A DNA stretch of 64,000 nt from an uncultured Eubacteriales bacterium. GTDB taxonomy: Bacteria > Bacillota > Clostridia > Lachnospirales > Lachnospiraceae. Shown in pieces: positions 53,990 to 62,748 of this stretch. Where the stretch lies: NCBI GenBank assembly GCA_900539455.1, contig UQCD01000002.1, positions 124,001 to 188,000 of the forward strand. Reading direction: 5' to 3'. The position numbers and the translations under genes are program-made. Position 1 is the stretch's first letter. Each line of letters starts with the position of its first letter. Under the pieces are notes generated by a model, which worked only from the letters and a program-made list of their open reading frames with translations, was not told the DNA's origin and ran no database searches.

Positions 53990-54763
53990 ATGAAATTCCA
54001 AGAAATAGTAGAAGTTGTAAGTCAGGAAAAAATTGCAACAGGCATATACAGTATGTGGCTAAAAAGTGACAATATGGCTAAGGAAGCAGCTCCGGGTCAG
54101 TTTTTATCAATATACTGTAATGATGGTTCAAGGATTCTTCCAAGACCTATAAGTATATGTGAAATTAACAAAGAGGAAGGCACTCTTAGAATAGTATACA
54201 GAGTGGTTGGAAAGGGTACTGATGAGTTCAAAAGCCTCACAACTGCGGATAAAGTAAAGGTTGTAGGACCTTTAGGCAATGGCTTTATGCTTCACGAAAA
54301 GACAGCCTTACTTATTGCAGGCGGTATTGGTATTCCACCTATGCTTGAAACAGCAAAGGTACTTAATAAAATGGGCGTAAAGGTATATTCGGCGATAGGA
54401 TATAGAAATAATGAATTATTCCTTAAGGACGAGCTTTCTAAGTATAGTGAGGTAATAGTTGCGACAGAGGATGGAAGTGTTGGAACAAAGGGAAATGTTA
54501 TTGACGCTATTAAGGCAAACAATGTTAAAGCAGATATAATATATTCATGTGGTCCTACACCGATGCTCAGAGCTGTAAAGGAATATGCTATTGCTAATGA
54601 TATTATCTGTGAAATTTCACTCGAAGAAAGAATGGCGTGTGGAATTGGTGCGTGCTTAGCGTGTGTTTGTCAAAGTAAGGATATTGATTCACATTCTCAG
54701 GTTCACAACAAAAGAGTGTGTAAGGATGGTCCAGTATTTTATTGCCAGGAGGTTACATTATAA
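53990..54763 (+). CDS. pyrK: dihydroorotate dehydrogenase electron transfer subunit
   Basis: Iron-sulfur flavoprotein that passes electrons from dihydroorotate dehydrogenase to NAD. The FAD-binding segment RPISICEI lies near residues 49-56, the pyridine nucleotide site IAGGIGIPPML near 105-115, and the 2Fe-2S cysteines in the last 45 residues (CGIGACLACVCQ and CKDGPVFYC). The length is 257 aa. AAGGAGCAG precedes the ATG. Its stop codon overlaps the pyrD start by one base (TAATG), so subunits are made in step. Confidence 0.95.
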   Translation: MKFQEIVEVVSQEKIATGIYSMWLKSDNMAKEAAPGQFLSIYCNDGSRILPRPISICEINKEEGTLRIVYRVVGKGTDEFKSLTTADKVKVVGPLGNGFMLHEKTALLIAGGIGIPPMLETAKVLNKMGVKVYSAIGYRNNELFLKDELSKYSEVIVATEDGSVGTKGNVIDAIKANNVKADIIYSCGPTPMLRAVKEYAIANDIICEISLEERMACGIGACLACVCQSKDIDSHSQVHNKRVCKDGPVFYCQEVTL

Positions 54764-55665
54764 TGAATTTAGGCGTGAATATTGCAGGAGTGGATTTTAA
54801 AAACCCAGTTATGGAAGCTTCTGGAACCTTTGGTTCAGGTATGGAATTTAGTGAGTTTGTAGATTTAAACAAACTGGGAGCAGTTGTTACCAAGGGTGTG
54901 GCAAATGTTCCTTGGCAGGGAAATCCTACACCTAGAGTTGCAGAAACCTATGGTGGTATGTTAAACGCAATAGGCTTACAAAATCCGGGAATAGATGTAT
55001 TTTGCAAAAGAGATATACCATTCCTTAAAAAATATGATACTAAAATTATTGTAAATGTATGTGGAAAGTCCACTGAGGATTATGTCGAGGTTGTGGAAAG
55101 ACTTGGCAATGAGCCTGTAGATATGCTAGAGATTAACATTTCCTGTCCAAATGTAAAGGAGGGTGGCATTGCCTTTGGTCAAAATCCAAAAGCTGCCTTC
55201 GATATTACAAAGGAAATAAAAAAATATGCAAAGCAGCCAGTTATTATGAAGCTTAGTCCAAATGTAACTGATATTACAGAAATGGCAAAGGCTGTTGAGG
55301 CAGCAGGAGCTGACGCCGTTTCCCTTATTAATACACTTACCGGTATGAAAATAGATATTCATAAGCAGACCTTCGCTCTTGCAAACAAAACCGGAGGTAT
55401 GTCAGGTCCGGCAGTAAAGCCTGTTGCAGTAAGAATGGTATATCAGGTTGCAAACGCAATTAAATTGCCAATAATCGGAATGGGTGGTATTACAAACGGA
55501 GAGGACGCAATGGAGTTTATCCTTGCAGGTGCTACGGCAGTATCAGTTGGAACAGCAAATTTTATGAATGTAAATGCAACCTTAGATGTATTAGCAGGAA
55601 TAGAAGCTTATATGAAGCAGCATAAGGTTTCAGACATTAATTCCCTTGTAGGCATTGTAAAATAA
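54763..55665 (+). CDS. pyrD: dihydroorotate dehydrogenase, class 1B catalytic subunit
   Basis: Oxidises dihydroorotate to orotate using FMN and, through PyrK, NAD. Motifs include NPTPRVAETYGGMLNAIG near residues 47-64, the catalytic Cys in LEINISCPNVKEGG near 130, and GMGGITNGEDAMEF near 240-253. The length is 300 aa. The start is the ATG that overlaps the pyrK stop, preceded by CAGGAGG within pyrK. The presence of pyrK makes the NAD-linked class 1B assignment firm. Confidence 0.96.
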   Translation: MNLGVNIAGVDFKNPVMEASGTFGSGMEFSEFVDLNKLGAVVTKGVANVPWQGNPTPRVAETYGGMLNAIGLQNPGIDVFCKRDIPFLKKYDTKIIVNVCGKSTEDYVEVVERLGNEPVDMLEINISCPNVKEGGIAFGQNPKAAFDITKEIKKYAKQPVIMKLSPNVTDITEMAKAVEAAGADAVSLINTLTGMKIDIHKQTFALANKTGGMSGPAVKPVAVRMVYQVANAIKLPIIGMGGITNGEDAMEFILAGATAVSVGTANFMNVNATLDVLAGIEAYMKQHKVSDINSLVGIVK

Positions 55666-55760
55666 TTGATTAGTTTATCCATTTATGATAGAATGAAAAA
55701 AATATTTTGAGTTTGAGTTCATAAGGCTTATTATAAAACTTGAATTTAGGAGGATTAAAA

Positions 55761-56435
55761 ATGGAGCAGTACAAAAAAGAATTCATAGAATTTATGGTTG
55801 ATTGTGGAGTTTTAAAGTTTGGAGATTTCGTAACTAAAAGTGGAAGAAAGACCCCATTTTTTATAAACACTGGTTTTTACAGAACTGGTGCACAGTTAAA
55901 TAAACTTGGCGAATACTATGCAAAAGCAATCAATGACAAATATGGAGTTGATTTTGATGTATTATTTGGACCAGCTTATAAGGGAATTCCTCTTACAGTA
56001 GCTACAACAATGGCTATTAACAGATTATATGGAGCAGACATTAGATATTGCTCAAATCGTAAAGAGGAAAAGGACCATGGAGATAAAGGTATTCTTCTTG
56101 GAAGCCCTATTAATGAAGATGATAGAATAGTATTTATTGAAGATGTTACAACATCAGGCAAGTCTATTGATGAAACCTTACCGATTGTACAGGCTCAGGG
56201 TGGAAAGAATATTATTGGTCTTGTTATTTCTGTAGACAGAATGGAAAAAGGAAAAACAGACAAGAGCGCACTTACAGAGCTTAAAGAAAATTATGGTATG
56301 GAAACAACTGCTATTGTTACTATGGCAGAGGTTATTGAGCATTTATACAATAGAGAAATCAATGGACAGATTATTATTGATGACGACATGAAGGAAAAAA
56401 TAGATGCTTACTATGACATATATGGAGTAAAATAG
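55761..56435 (+). CDS. pyrE: orotate phosphoribosyltransferase
   Basis: Joins orotate and PRPP to give OMP. The PRPP loop IVFIEDVTTSGKSI lies near residues 122-135 and the Lys-rich flexible loop NRKEEKDHGDKG near 96-107. The length is 224 aa. The start is the ATG at 55761 behind AGGAGG; an upstream in-frame ATG at 55740 is not needed. A 95-bp gap after pyrD has a weak promoter-like TTGAGT and TTATAA pair (55707-55736), so some separate transcription is possible. Confidence 0.95.
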   Translation: MEQYKKEFIEFMVDCGVLKFGDFVTKSGRKTPFFINTGFYRTGAQLNKLGEYYAKAINDKYGVDFDVLFGPAYKGIPLTVATTMAINRLYGADIRYCSNRKEEKDHGDKGILLGSPINEDDRIVFIEDVTTSGKSIDETLPIVQAQGGKNIIGLVISVDRMEKGKTDKSALTELKENYGMETTAIVTMAEVIEHLYNREINGQIIIDDDMKEKIDAYYDIYGVK

Positions 56436-56447
56436 GAGGATATTTTT

Positions 56448-56600
56448 ATGGAAGAAAAGACATATAAGTTAGTGAAAAGAACAGGTGGTTTTTCTATAGT
56501 ATTGGGCATTCTTTCGATTATTGCAGGTGTAACAATCGGTGTCCTTACTATAGTTACAGGAGCAAAGCTATTAAAGGGAAAATCTAAGATTTTATTTTAG
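56448..56600 (+). CDS. small hydrophobic protein (50 aa)
   Basis: A short gene in the gap between pyrE and the next membrane protein. It begins MEEKTYKLVKRTGG, contains one Ile/Val/Gly-rich hydrophobic stretch of about 24 residues (16-39) and ends LLKGKSKILF. AGGAGG is placed eight bases before the ATG, as strong as any site in the operon, and it overlaps the pyrE stop region. The GTG/ATG start of the next gene follows 8 bp after its stop. A single-span peptide, function unknown; the tight packing and ribosome site are the evidence that it is real. Confidence 0.65.
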   Translation: MEEKTYKLVKRTGGFSIVLGILSIIAGVTIGVLTIVTGAKLLKGKSKILF

Positions 56601-56608
56601 GTGAATAT

Positions 56609-56929
56609 ATGAGTATCTTTTTTAGAAAAAAATATAAATTTACAGACAAGAAACATTCCAAAGGCGGTTTAATCGCCTCTGGATTGTTTTTGTTTTCTCT
56701 TGTATTTATGGTGGTGGGAGTTTATATGTCCTTTAATAAGCATGGAAACGCCAATATGACAGTAGGAGCGTTAGGTATGGCAGCACTTATTGTAGCACTT
56801 ATTGGATTTATAGTGGGTATAAAAAGCTTTAAAGAGGACGAGGTATTCCTGCTTTTTCCGTGGATAGGTACTATTGGCTGTGCAGTTATTCTTATTGGAA
56901 TGGGTGCTATTGTTCTTATAGGGTTATAA
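56609..56929 (+). CDS. small three-span hypothetical membrane protein
   Basis: A 106-aa protein with a basic N-terminus (FFRKKYKFTDKKHSKGG) and three membrane spans (about 20-41, 49-70 and 82-104). I do not assign a family. It lies 8 bp after the 50-aa gene and 32 bp before the aminopeptidase-like gene, so the three probably form a unit behind pyrE. TTAGGTGAA provides a modest ribosome site. Function unknown. Confidence 0.7.
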   Translation: MSIFFRKKYKFTDKKHSKGGLIASGLFLFSLVFMVVGVYMSFNKHGNANMTVGALGMAALIVALIGFIVGIKSFKEDEVFLLFPWIGTIGCAVILIGMGAIVLIGL

Positions 56930-56961
56930 AATTTAATAAAGTGAAGTAAAAGGAATTTGAA

Positions 56962-58998
56962 ATGAGTTATAGAGATTTATTTATGCAGGATAATGCTGAG
57001 GCAATGGAGAAATTTCAGCTTGCAGTAGAAAGAATAGAACAGATACAAATAGAAAAAAGTGTACCAGATAAATATCAGGACTTTTTCCATAAAGGTTCAA
57101 AATTTATTTTAGAGGTATGCAAATTACTTAAATTATCAGAGTTTGACGGAATTAGAAGCTTAAGCATAAAAGAGCTTGCTGCTTTAAATGAAAGACTGTA
57201 TGCTGATGTAAATACACAAAATTACCAGACCAGCTATACTAATCCAAAATATTGTAATCAGTATTTTGATAATGAATATGCAAAATATTTGTGCTATTTG
57301 TATGCAAAAATCCGAAATATGATTCCTTACGCTGTTACCTACAGAGTTAAAGAGGTAACCATATATATGGAGCTTTTTATTGAACTATACAATATTTTTG
57401 AAGGTGAAGAAATATCTGAAAAGGAAGTTAAAGAGGCTATATATTGGTTTGAAAGTGATTATACAGATGTATTTTACGAGGATGCAATCAGGTCACAGTT
57501 AGATTTAGATATGAACTTCTATTATAGGCTTATAATGGAGGAAAATCTTGAGGACATTAATTACCTATATTACTATGGGAAATATGTATCAGATAATGAA
57601 ATCAGTTTGGTACAATATATAAATTCTTTGCCATACGAAAAAATAGAAAGTATGGCAGATACCTTTACAGAAGGCTTTAAGAGAGGCTTCGACCTTGCAG
57701 GAAAGGATATGTCTATAAAGGACAGAGTTGAAATCAGGTATCCTATGGGCTTTGAAAAGGTTGTAAAACAGGCAATTTCCAATTTTAAAGAGCTGGGCTT
57801 AAAGACAATACTGAGACCGGCAGCAATTTCTGGAACATCTTTTAATAAACAATATGAATATGACCATAAGTTTGACGAAGGACTTTTCTTGGATAAGGCA
57901 TATTGTGACAGAAAACTGGCTGTAGCCAAGGTTACTTTTGAAAAATACAAAAAAGAGGCAGCACTAAAGGCAGGTCCGGCTGTTATTGAAGCTTTTGGAG
58001 AAAATCCATTTACACCGGAAAATAATATATATGCCATAAAATTGGATGATAAGCAAAAAAAGCTTAATGCTTCCTTTAGTAATGCTTATGTTCAAACCTA
58101 TTATGAATATATTAAGGGTGATGAAACCAGCTTTACTATAATAGCTTATCCTATACCAGAAATCGGCAGGGATTTTGAAAGTATTTTTGATGAAACTATT
58201 CGCATTAATACCTTAGATGAAAAGTTATATACAAAAATACAGCAGACAATTATAGACACCTTAGATACTGCCACATCTGTTATTGTTAAAGGCAAAAACG
58301 AAAATACAACAGATATGACAGTACAGTTAGCAGCACTAAAGGATAAGGAAAAGGAAACCTTATTTGAAAACTGTGTAGCTGATGTAAATATTCCGGTAGG
58401 AGAGGTATTTACATCACCAAAGCTTGCAGGCACAAATGGTATTTTAAATGTAAGCAGGGTTTACCTTAACGGATTAGAATACAAAAATCTTACAATTAAA
58501 TTTGAGGACGGTATGATTAAGGAATATACCTGCTCAAATTATACTGATGAAAAGCAGTCAGTAGATTTTGTAAGGGAAAATCTGTTAAACAACAGAGAAA
58601 CACTTCCAATAGGCGAATTTGCCATAGGCACTAATACAACAGCCTATGTAATGGCAAATAAATACAATATAGTATATAAATTACCAATTCTTATTGTAGA
58701 AAAAATGGGACCTCATTTTGCTGTAGGAGATACCTGTTATTCCTTTGAAGAGGATAATATGACCTACAATCCAGACGGAAAGGCTATTATTGCAAGGGAA
58801 AACGAAGTAAGTGCTCTTAGAAATGAAAATCCTGATAAGGCATATTTTGGTATACATACAGATATTACGATTCCTTATGATGAGATTGGCGAAATATCTG
58901 CTGTAAGAAGTGATGGAACTAAGATATGTATTATTAAGAATGGTAGATTTGTACTAGAAGGTACCGAGGAACTGAATGTGCCATTTGAAAATAATTAA
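56962..58998 (+). CDS. M29-like aminopeptidase with long N-terminal extension
   Basis: The second half resembles M29 (AmpS/AmpT) metallo-aminopeptidases. The metal ligands can be matched: Glu in NIPVGEVFTSP, Glu in IGEFAIGTN, His in GPHFAVGD with a nearby Tyr, and the His-x-Asp pair in GIHTDITIP. LAGTNGILNVSR and IKFEDGMIKEY fit the M29 core between them. The first 300 or so residues are Tyr- and Glu-rich, helical and unlike the family, which is normally about 410 aa; this protein has 678. No signal peptide or span. The assignment is by hand alignment. The extension may bind a partner or restrict substrates. Confidence 0.72.
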   Translation: MSYRDLFMQDNAEAMEKFQLAVERIEQIQIEKSVPDKYQDFFHKGSKFILEVCKLLKLSEFDGIRSLSIKELAALNERLYADVNTQNYQTSYTNPKYCNQYFDNEYAKYLCYLYAKIRNMIPYAVTYRVKEVTIYMELFIELYNIFEGEEISEKEVKEAIYWFESDYTDVFYEDAIRSQLDLDMNFYYRLIMEENLEDINYLYYYGKYVSDNEISLVQYINSLPYEKIESMADTFTEGFKRGFDLAGKDMSIKDRVEIRYPMGFEKVVKQAISNFKELGLKTILRPAAISGTSFNKQYEYDHKFDEGLFLDKAYCDRKLAVAKVTFEKYKKEAALKAGPAVIEAFGENPFTPENNIYAIKLDDKQKKLNASFSNAYVQTYYEYIKGDETSFTIIAYPIPEIGRDFESIFDETIRINTLDEKLYTKIQQTIIDTLDTATSVIVKGKNENTTDMTVQLAALKDKEKETLFENCVADVNIPVGEVFTSPKLAGTNGILNVSRVYLNGLEYKNLTIKFEDGMIKEYTCSNYTDEKQSVDFVRENLLNNRETLPIGEFAIGTNTTAYVMANKYNIVYKLPILIVEKMGPHFAVGDTCYSFEEDNMTYNPDGKAIIARENEVSALRNENPDKAYFGIHTDITIPYDEIGEISAVRSDGTKICIIKNGRFVLEGTEELNVPFENN

Positions 58999-59006
58999 GG
59001 TATTCA

Positions 59007-59035
59007 TTGACTAGAGGTAGCAGATAAAGTAAAAT
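59007..59035 (+). promoter_or_regulatory. sigma-A promoter of the purE operon
   Basis: TTGACT at 59007-59012 and TAAAAT at 59030-59035 with a 17-bp spacer, giving a leader of about 120 bases before purE. Confidence 0.7.
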
Positions 59036-59060
59036 ATATAGTTGTATATTATTATGTAAA

Positions 59061-59104
59061 GGTTGGCAGATATAGATTGCCACGGACTTATGTAAGTACA
59101 GGGT
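59061..59104 (+). promoter_or_regulatory. structured purE leader
   Basis: Two adjacent hairpins can form: TTGGCA with TTGCCA (59063-59082) and ACTTA with TAAGT (59086-59097). The leader does not match the purine, ZTP or ykkC-type riboswitch consensus as far as I can judge by eye. A role in purine control is possible but unproven. Confidence 0.35.
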
Positions 59105-59164
59105 GATTATACAAACTTATTACTTTATACAATTTATAATACAAAAATAAAAGGAGATACGAAC

Positions 59165-59671
59165 ATGGCTAAAGTTGGTATTATAATGGGTAGTGACTCA
59201 GATCTTGATATTATGGGAAAGGCTGCGGATATTCTTGAAGAATTAGGTATTGATTATGAAATGACTATTATTTCAGCACACAGAATGCCAGATATTTTTT
59301 ATGATTATGCAACTACAGCAGAAGAAAAAGGAATCAAGGTTATTATTGCAGGTGCTGGTGGAGCAGCTCATTTGCCTGGTATGGCAGCAGCTATATTCCC
59401 AATGCCAGTAATTGGAGTACCTATTTACACAAAAGCACTTGGTGGTGTTGATTCTCTTTACTCTATAGTTCAGATGCCTTCAGGTATTCCGGTAGCTACA
59501 GTAGCTATTAACGGAGGCTTAAATGCAGGACTTCTTGCTGCTAAGATTTTAGCTACAAATGATAGTGAGCTTTTAGAAAAGCTTAAAAAATATAAAGAAG
59601 GCATGAAAGATGCTGTTGTAGCTAAGGCTAAAAAGTTAGAAGAGGTTGGACATAAAAATTATACAAAGTAG
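59165..59671 (+). CDS. purE: N5-carboxyaminoimidazole ribonucleotide mutase
   Basis: Converts N5-CAIR to CAIR, the substrate of PurC. The family hallmark GSDSDLDIMGKAADIL begins at residue 9, followed by SAHRMPD near 40 with its catalytic His, and GAGGAAHLPGM near 66-76. The length, 168 aa, is standard for class I PurE, which normally needs PurK; purK is not in the window. AAAGGAGATACG precedes the ATG. It heads the second purine cluster. Confidence 0.96.
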   Translation: MAKVGIIMGSDSDLDIMGKAADILEELGIDYEMTIISAHRMPDIFYDYATTAEEKGIKVIIAGAGGAAHLPGMAAAIFPMPVIGVPIYTKALGGVDSLYSIVQMPSGIPVATVAINGGLNAGLLAAKILATNDSELLEKLKKYKEGMKDAVVAKAKKLEEVGHKNYTK

Positions 59672-59800
59672 TATTACCGGATATAATTTGTCCTAATCTA
59701 TAATCTGTTACATTATGCTTTATATTAAAAGTATAAGGTGACTTAAATAAAAAGGAAGCAGTTATTAACAATACTTCCATAAATGAAAGGAAATATGAAA

Positions 59801-60826
59801 ATGGATTACAAAAACTCAGGTGTTGATATTGAAGCAGGCTACAAGTCAGTAGAGCTTATGAAAAGCGCTGTAAAGGGAACAATGCGACCAGAGGTATTAG
59901 GTGGACTTGGTGGATTTTCCGGTGCGTTTTCTTTAGAAAAAATAAAGGAAATGGAAGAACCAATTCTTTTATCTGGTACAGACGGCTGTGGAACAAAGGT
60001 AAAGCTTGCTTTTATATTAGACAAGCATGACACAATAGGAATTGATGCAGTTGCTATGTGTGTAAATGATGTTGTATGTGCAGGTGGTGAGCCATTATTC
60101 TTCCTTGACTATATTGCTTGCGGAAAGAATTATCCAGAAAAGATTGCTACTATCGTTAGTGGTGTAGCAGAAGGCTGTAAGCAGTCTGGCTGTGCACTTA
60201 TTGGTGGTGAAACAGCAGAACATCCAGGCTTAATGCCACAGGACGAATACGATCTCGCAGGTTTTGCAGTAGGCGTTGTAGACAAAAAGGATTTAATTAC
60301 AGGCGAAAATATTAAGCCAGGTGATACACTTATTGGTATTGCATCAAGTGGTGTACACAGCAACGGTTTCTCATTAGTCAGAAAAGTATTTAAGATGACA
60401 GAGGAAGCTTTAAATACATATTACGATTCTCTTGGAACAACTCTTGGCGAGGCATTAATCGTTCCTACCAGAATATATGTAAAGGCTCTTAAATCAGTTA
60501 AAGAAGCTGGCGTTACAATTAAGGGCTGCAGCCATATTACAGGTGGTGGCTTCTATGAAAATATTCCAAGAATGTTACCAGATGGTGTAAGAGCAGTAGT
60601 AAAAAAGGATAGCTACGAAGTGCCACCTATCTTTACAATGCTTATGAAGGACGGCGACATTGCTGAAGAAATGATGTACAACACCTTTAATATGGGTATC
60701 GGCATGGTACTTGCTGTTGCCCCTGACGATAAGGAAGCTACAATAAAGGCATTAGAAGCTGCAGGCGAAAAGGCTTATGTTTTAGGACAGGTTGAAGCAG
60801 GCGAAAAGGGAGTAACATTATGCTAA
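59801..60826 (+). CDS. purM: phosphoribosylformylglycinamidine cyclo-ligase (AIR synthetase)
   Basis: Closes the imidazole ring to give AIR. Motifs include the N-terminal YKNSGVDIEAGYKSVELMK type segment, LSGTDGCGTKVKLAF near residues 48-62, GIDAVAMCVNDVVCAG near 72-87 and GGETAEHPG near 139-147. I place the start at the ATG at 59801, nine bases after AAAGGA; ATGs at 59795 and 59783 are also in frame. The length is 341 aa. The 3' end overlaps purN by 7 bp. Confidence 0.96.
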   Translation: MDYKNSGVDIEAGYKSVELMKSAVKGTMRPEVLGGLGGFSGAFSLEKIKEMEEPILLSGTDGCGTKVKLAFILDKHDTIGIDAVAMCVNDVVCAGGEPLFFLDYIACGKNYPEKIATIVSGVAEGCKQSGCALIGGETAEHPGLMPQDEYDLAGFAVGVVDKKDLITGENIKPGDTLIGIASSGVHSNGFSLVRKVFKMTEEALNTYYDSLGTTLGEALIVPTRIYVKALKSVKEAGVTIKGCSHITGGGFYENIPRMLPDGVRAVVKKDSYEVPPIFTMLMKDGDIAEEMMYNTFNMGIGMVLAVAPDDKEATIKALEAAGEKAYVLGQVEAGEKGVTLC

Positions 60827-61446
60827 GAGTAGGTGTATTGGTTTCAGGTGGAGGTACAAATCTTCAGGCTATAATAGATGGCATTGAAAATGGCTCCATA
60901 ACAAACACTGAAATAGAGGTTGTTATTAGTAATAACAAAAATGCGTACGCACTAGAAAGAGCCAAAAACCATGGTATTGACAGCCTTTGTGTGTCACCAA
61001 AGGATTATGACACAAGGGAGGATTTTAATGCAGCATTAATCCAAGCTCTTGATAGCTACAATTTAGATTTAATTGTACTTGCAGGCTGTTTAGTGGTTTT
61101 ACCAGAGGCACTTATAAAGAAATATACAGGCAGAATAATCAATATTCACCCATCACTGATTCCGGCCTTTTGTGGAACAGGCTTTTACGGACTTAAGGTT
61201 CATGAAAAAGCATTGGAAAGAGGTGTGAAGGTAACAGGAGCCACAGTTCATTTTGTAGATGAGGGTACCGATACAGGTCCTATTATTTTCCAGAAAACTG
61301 TAGAGGTATTACCAGACGATACACCAAAGTCATTACAGCAAAGAGTAATGGAGCAGGCTGAATGGGTAATTATGCCTAAAGCAATAGATTGTATTGCAAA
61401 TGGAAAAGTAGAGATAGCAGATAACAAGGTCATAATAAAAAAATAA
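60820..61446 (+). CDS. purN: phosphoribosylglycinamide formyltransferase
   Basis: Adds a formyl group from 10-formyl-THF to GAR. The N-terminal VLVSGGGTNLQAIID binds the phosphate; the catalytic residues are Asn and His in INIHPSLIPAFCG near residues 106-118 and Asp in HFVDEGTDTGPI near 142-153. The length is 208 aa. The start overlaps purM. In many Firmicutes purH follows purN; here purD follows directly, 30 bp on. Confidence 0.96.
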   Translation: MLRVGVLVSGGGTNLQAIIDGIENGSITNTEIEVVISNNKNAYALERAKNHGIDSLCVSPKDYDTREDFNAALIQALDSYNLDLIVLAGCLVVLPEALIKKYTGRIINIHPSLIPAFCGTGFYGLKVHEKALERGVKVTGATVHFVDEGTDTGPIIFQKTVEVLPDDTPKSLQQRVMEQAEWVIMPKAIDCIANGKVEIADNKVIIKK

Positions 61447-61476
61447 CATCATTTACATATACATATGGAGGTTGCC

Positions 61477-62748
61477 ATGAAAGTTTTAATAGTTGGAAGC
61501 GGTGGAAGAGAACATACGATAGCTTGGAAGGTTGCACAAAGCAAAAAGGTTGATAAAATATATTGTGCACCAGGAAATGCTGGTATTGGCCAGATTGCTG
61601 AATGTGTAAACATAGGTGCAATGGAGTTTGATAAGTTAGTAGCATTTGCTAAGGAAAACACTATTGATTTAACTATTATCGGAATGGACGACCCCCTTGT
61701 AGGTGGTGTTGTAGATGCTTTTGAAAAGGAAGGTCTTAGAGTGTTCGGACCTAGAAAAAATGCAGCTATACTTGAAGGCTCAAAGGCATTTTCAAAGGAT
61801 TTAATGAAGAAATACAATATTCCTACAGCTGCATATGAAACCTTTGATTCTCCCGATAAGGCATTGGAATACCTGGAAACATCTAAGTATCCTGTCGTTT
61901 TAAAGGCAGATGGATTGGCACTTGGAAAAGGCGTTCTTATTTGTAATACAAAGGAGGAGGCTGTTGCTGGTGTTAAAGAATTAATGGTAGACAAGCAGTT
62001 TGGTGCAGCAGGAAATACTATTGTTGTAGAAGAGTTTATGACAGGCAGAGAGGTATCAGTGCTTTCCTTCGTAGACGGAAATACTATAAAGATTATGACC
62101 TCAGCACAGGATCATAAGCGTGCAAAGGACGGAGATCAGGGATTAAATACTGGTGGAATGGGAACATTCTCTCCTAGTCCATTTTATACAAAAGAGGTAG
62201 ATGAGTTCTGCCACAAATACATTTATCAAAAAACTGTAGATGCTATGAAGGCAGAAGGCAGAGAATTTAAGGGCATTATATTCTTCGGATTAATGCTTAC
62301 AGACGAAGGACCAAAGGTATTAGAATATAACGCAAGATTTGGAGATCCTGAAACTCAGGTTGTTCTTCCTAGAATGAAGAATGACATAGTTGAGGTTTTT
62401 GAAGCTTGTATAGATGGAACCTTAGATAAAATCGATTTAGAGTTCGAGGATAATGCAGCAGTATGTGTTGTTCTTGCTTCTGACGGTTATCCGGTTCATT
62501 ACGAAAAGGGCTTTAAAATTTCAGGACTTGAGAAGTTCAAGGATAAAGAAGGATATTATGTTTTCCACGCTGGTACAAAGCTATCAGGTGATGACATAGT
62601 GACAAACGGTGGCAGAGTGCTTGGTGTTGTTGCAAAGGGTGAAAATCTGAAGGCAGCAAGGGCTAATGCTTACGAAGCTACAAAGTTAATTGAATTTGAA
62701 AACAAATATATGCGAAACGATATAGGAAAGGCAATCGATGAAGTGTAA
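61477..62748 (+). CDS. purD: phosphoribosylamine-glycine ligase
   Basis: ATP-grasp enzyme that makes GAR from phosphoribosylamine and glycine. The N-terminus is VLIVGSGGREHTIAWK, with the ATP-grasp loop VLKADGLALGKGV near residues 141-153 and the late metal site EYNARFGDPETQ near 286-297. The length is 423 aa. The start is the ATG at 61477, six bases after GGAGG; an in-frame ATG at 61465 overlaps that site. The 3' end overlaps the next gene by 11 bp. Confidence 0.96.
   Translation: MKVLIVGSGGREHTIAWKVAQSKKVDKIYCAPGNAGIGQIAECVNIGAMEFDKLVAFAKENTIDLTIIGMDDPLVGGVVDAFEKEGLRVFGPRKNAAILEGSKAFSKDLMKKYNIPTAAYETFDSPDKALEYLETSKYPVVLKADGLALGKGVLICNTKEEAVAGVKELMVDKQFGAAGNTIVVEEFMTGREVSVLSFVDGNTIKIMTSAQDHKRAKDGDQGLNTGGMGTFSPSPFYTKEVDEFCHKYIYQKTVDAMKAEGREFKGIIFFGLMLTDEGPKVLEYNARFGDPETQVVLPRMKNDIVEVFEACIDGTLDKIDLEFEDNAAVCVVLASDGYPVHYEKGFKISGLEKFKDKEGYYVFHAGTKLSGDDIVTNGGRVLGVVAKGENLKAARANAYEATKLIEFENKYMRNDIGKAIDEV

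Noticed and set aside
57573..58037. 154-codon minus-strand frame inside the aminopeptidase gene
   Set aside because: It is the antisense of coding sequence; the plus-strand frame is supported by conserved metal ligands.
59061..59104. Known riboswitch in the purE leader
   Set aside because: By eye the conserved loops of purine, ZTP and ykkC-type riboswitches are not there; only two small hairpins can be supported.
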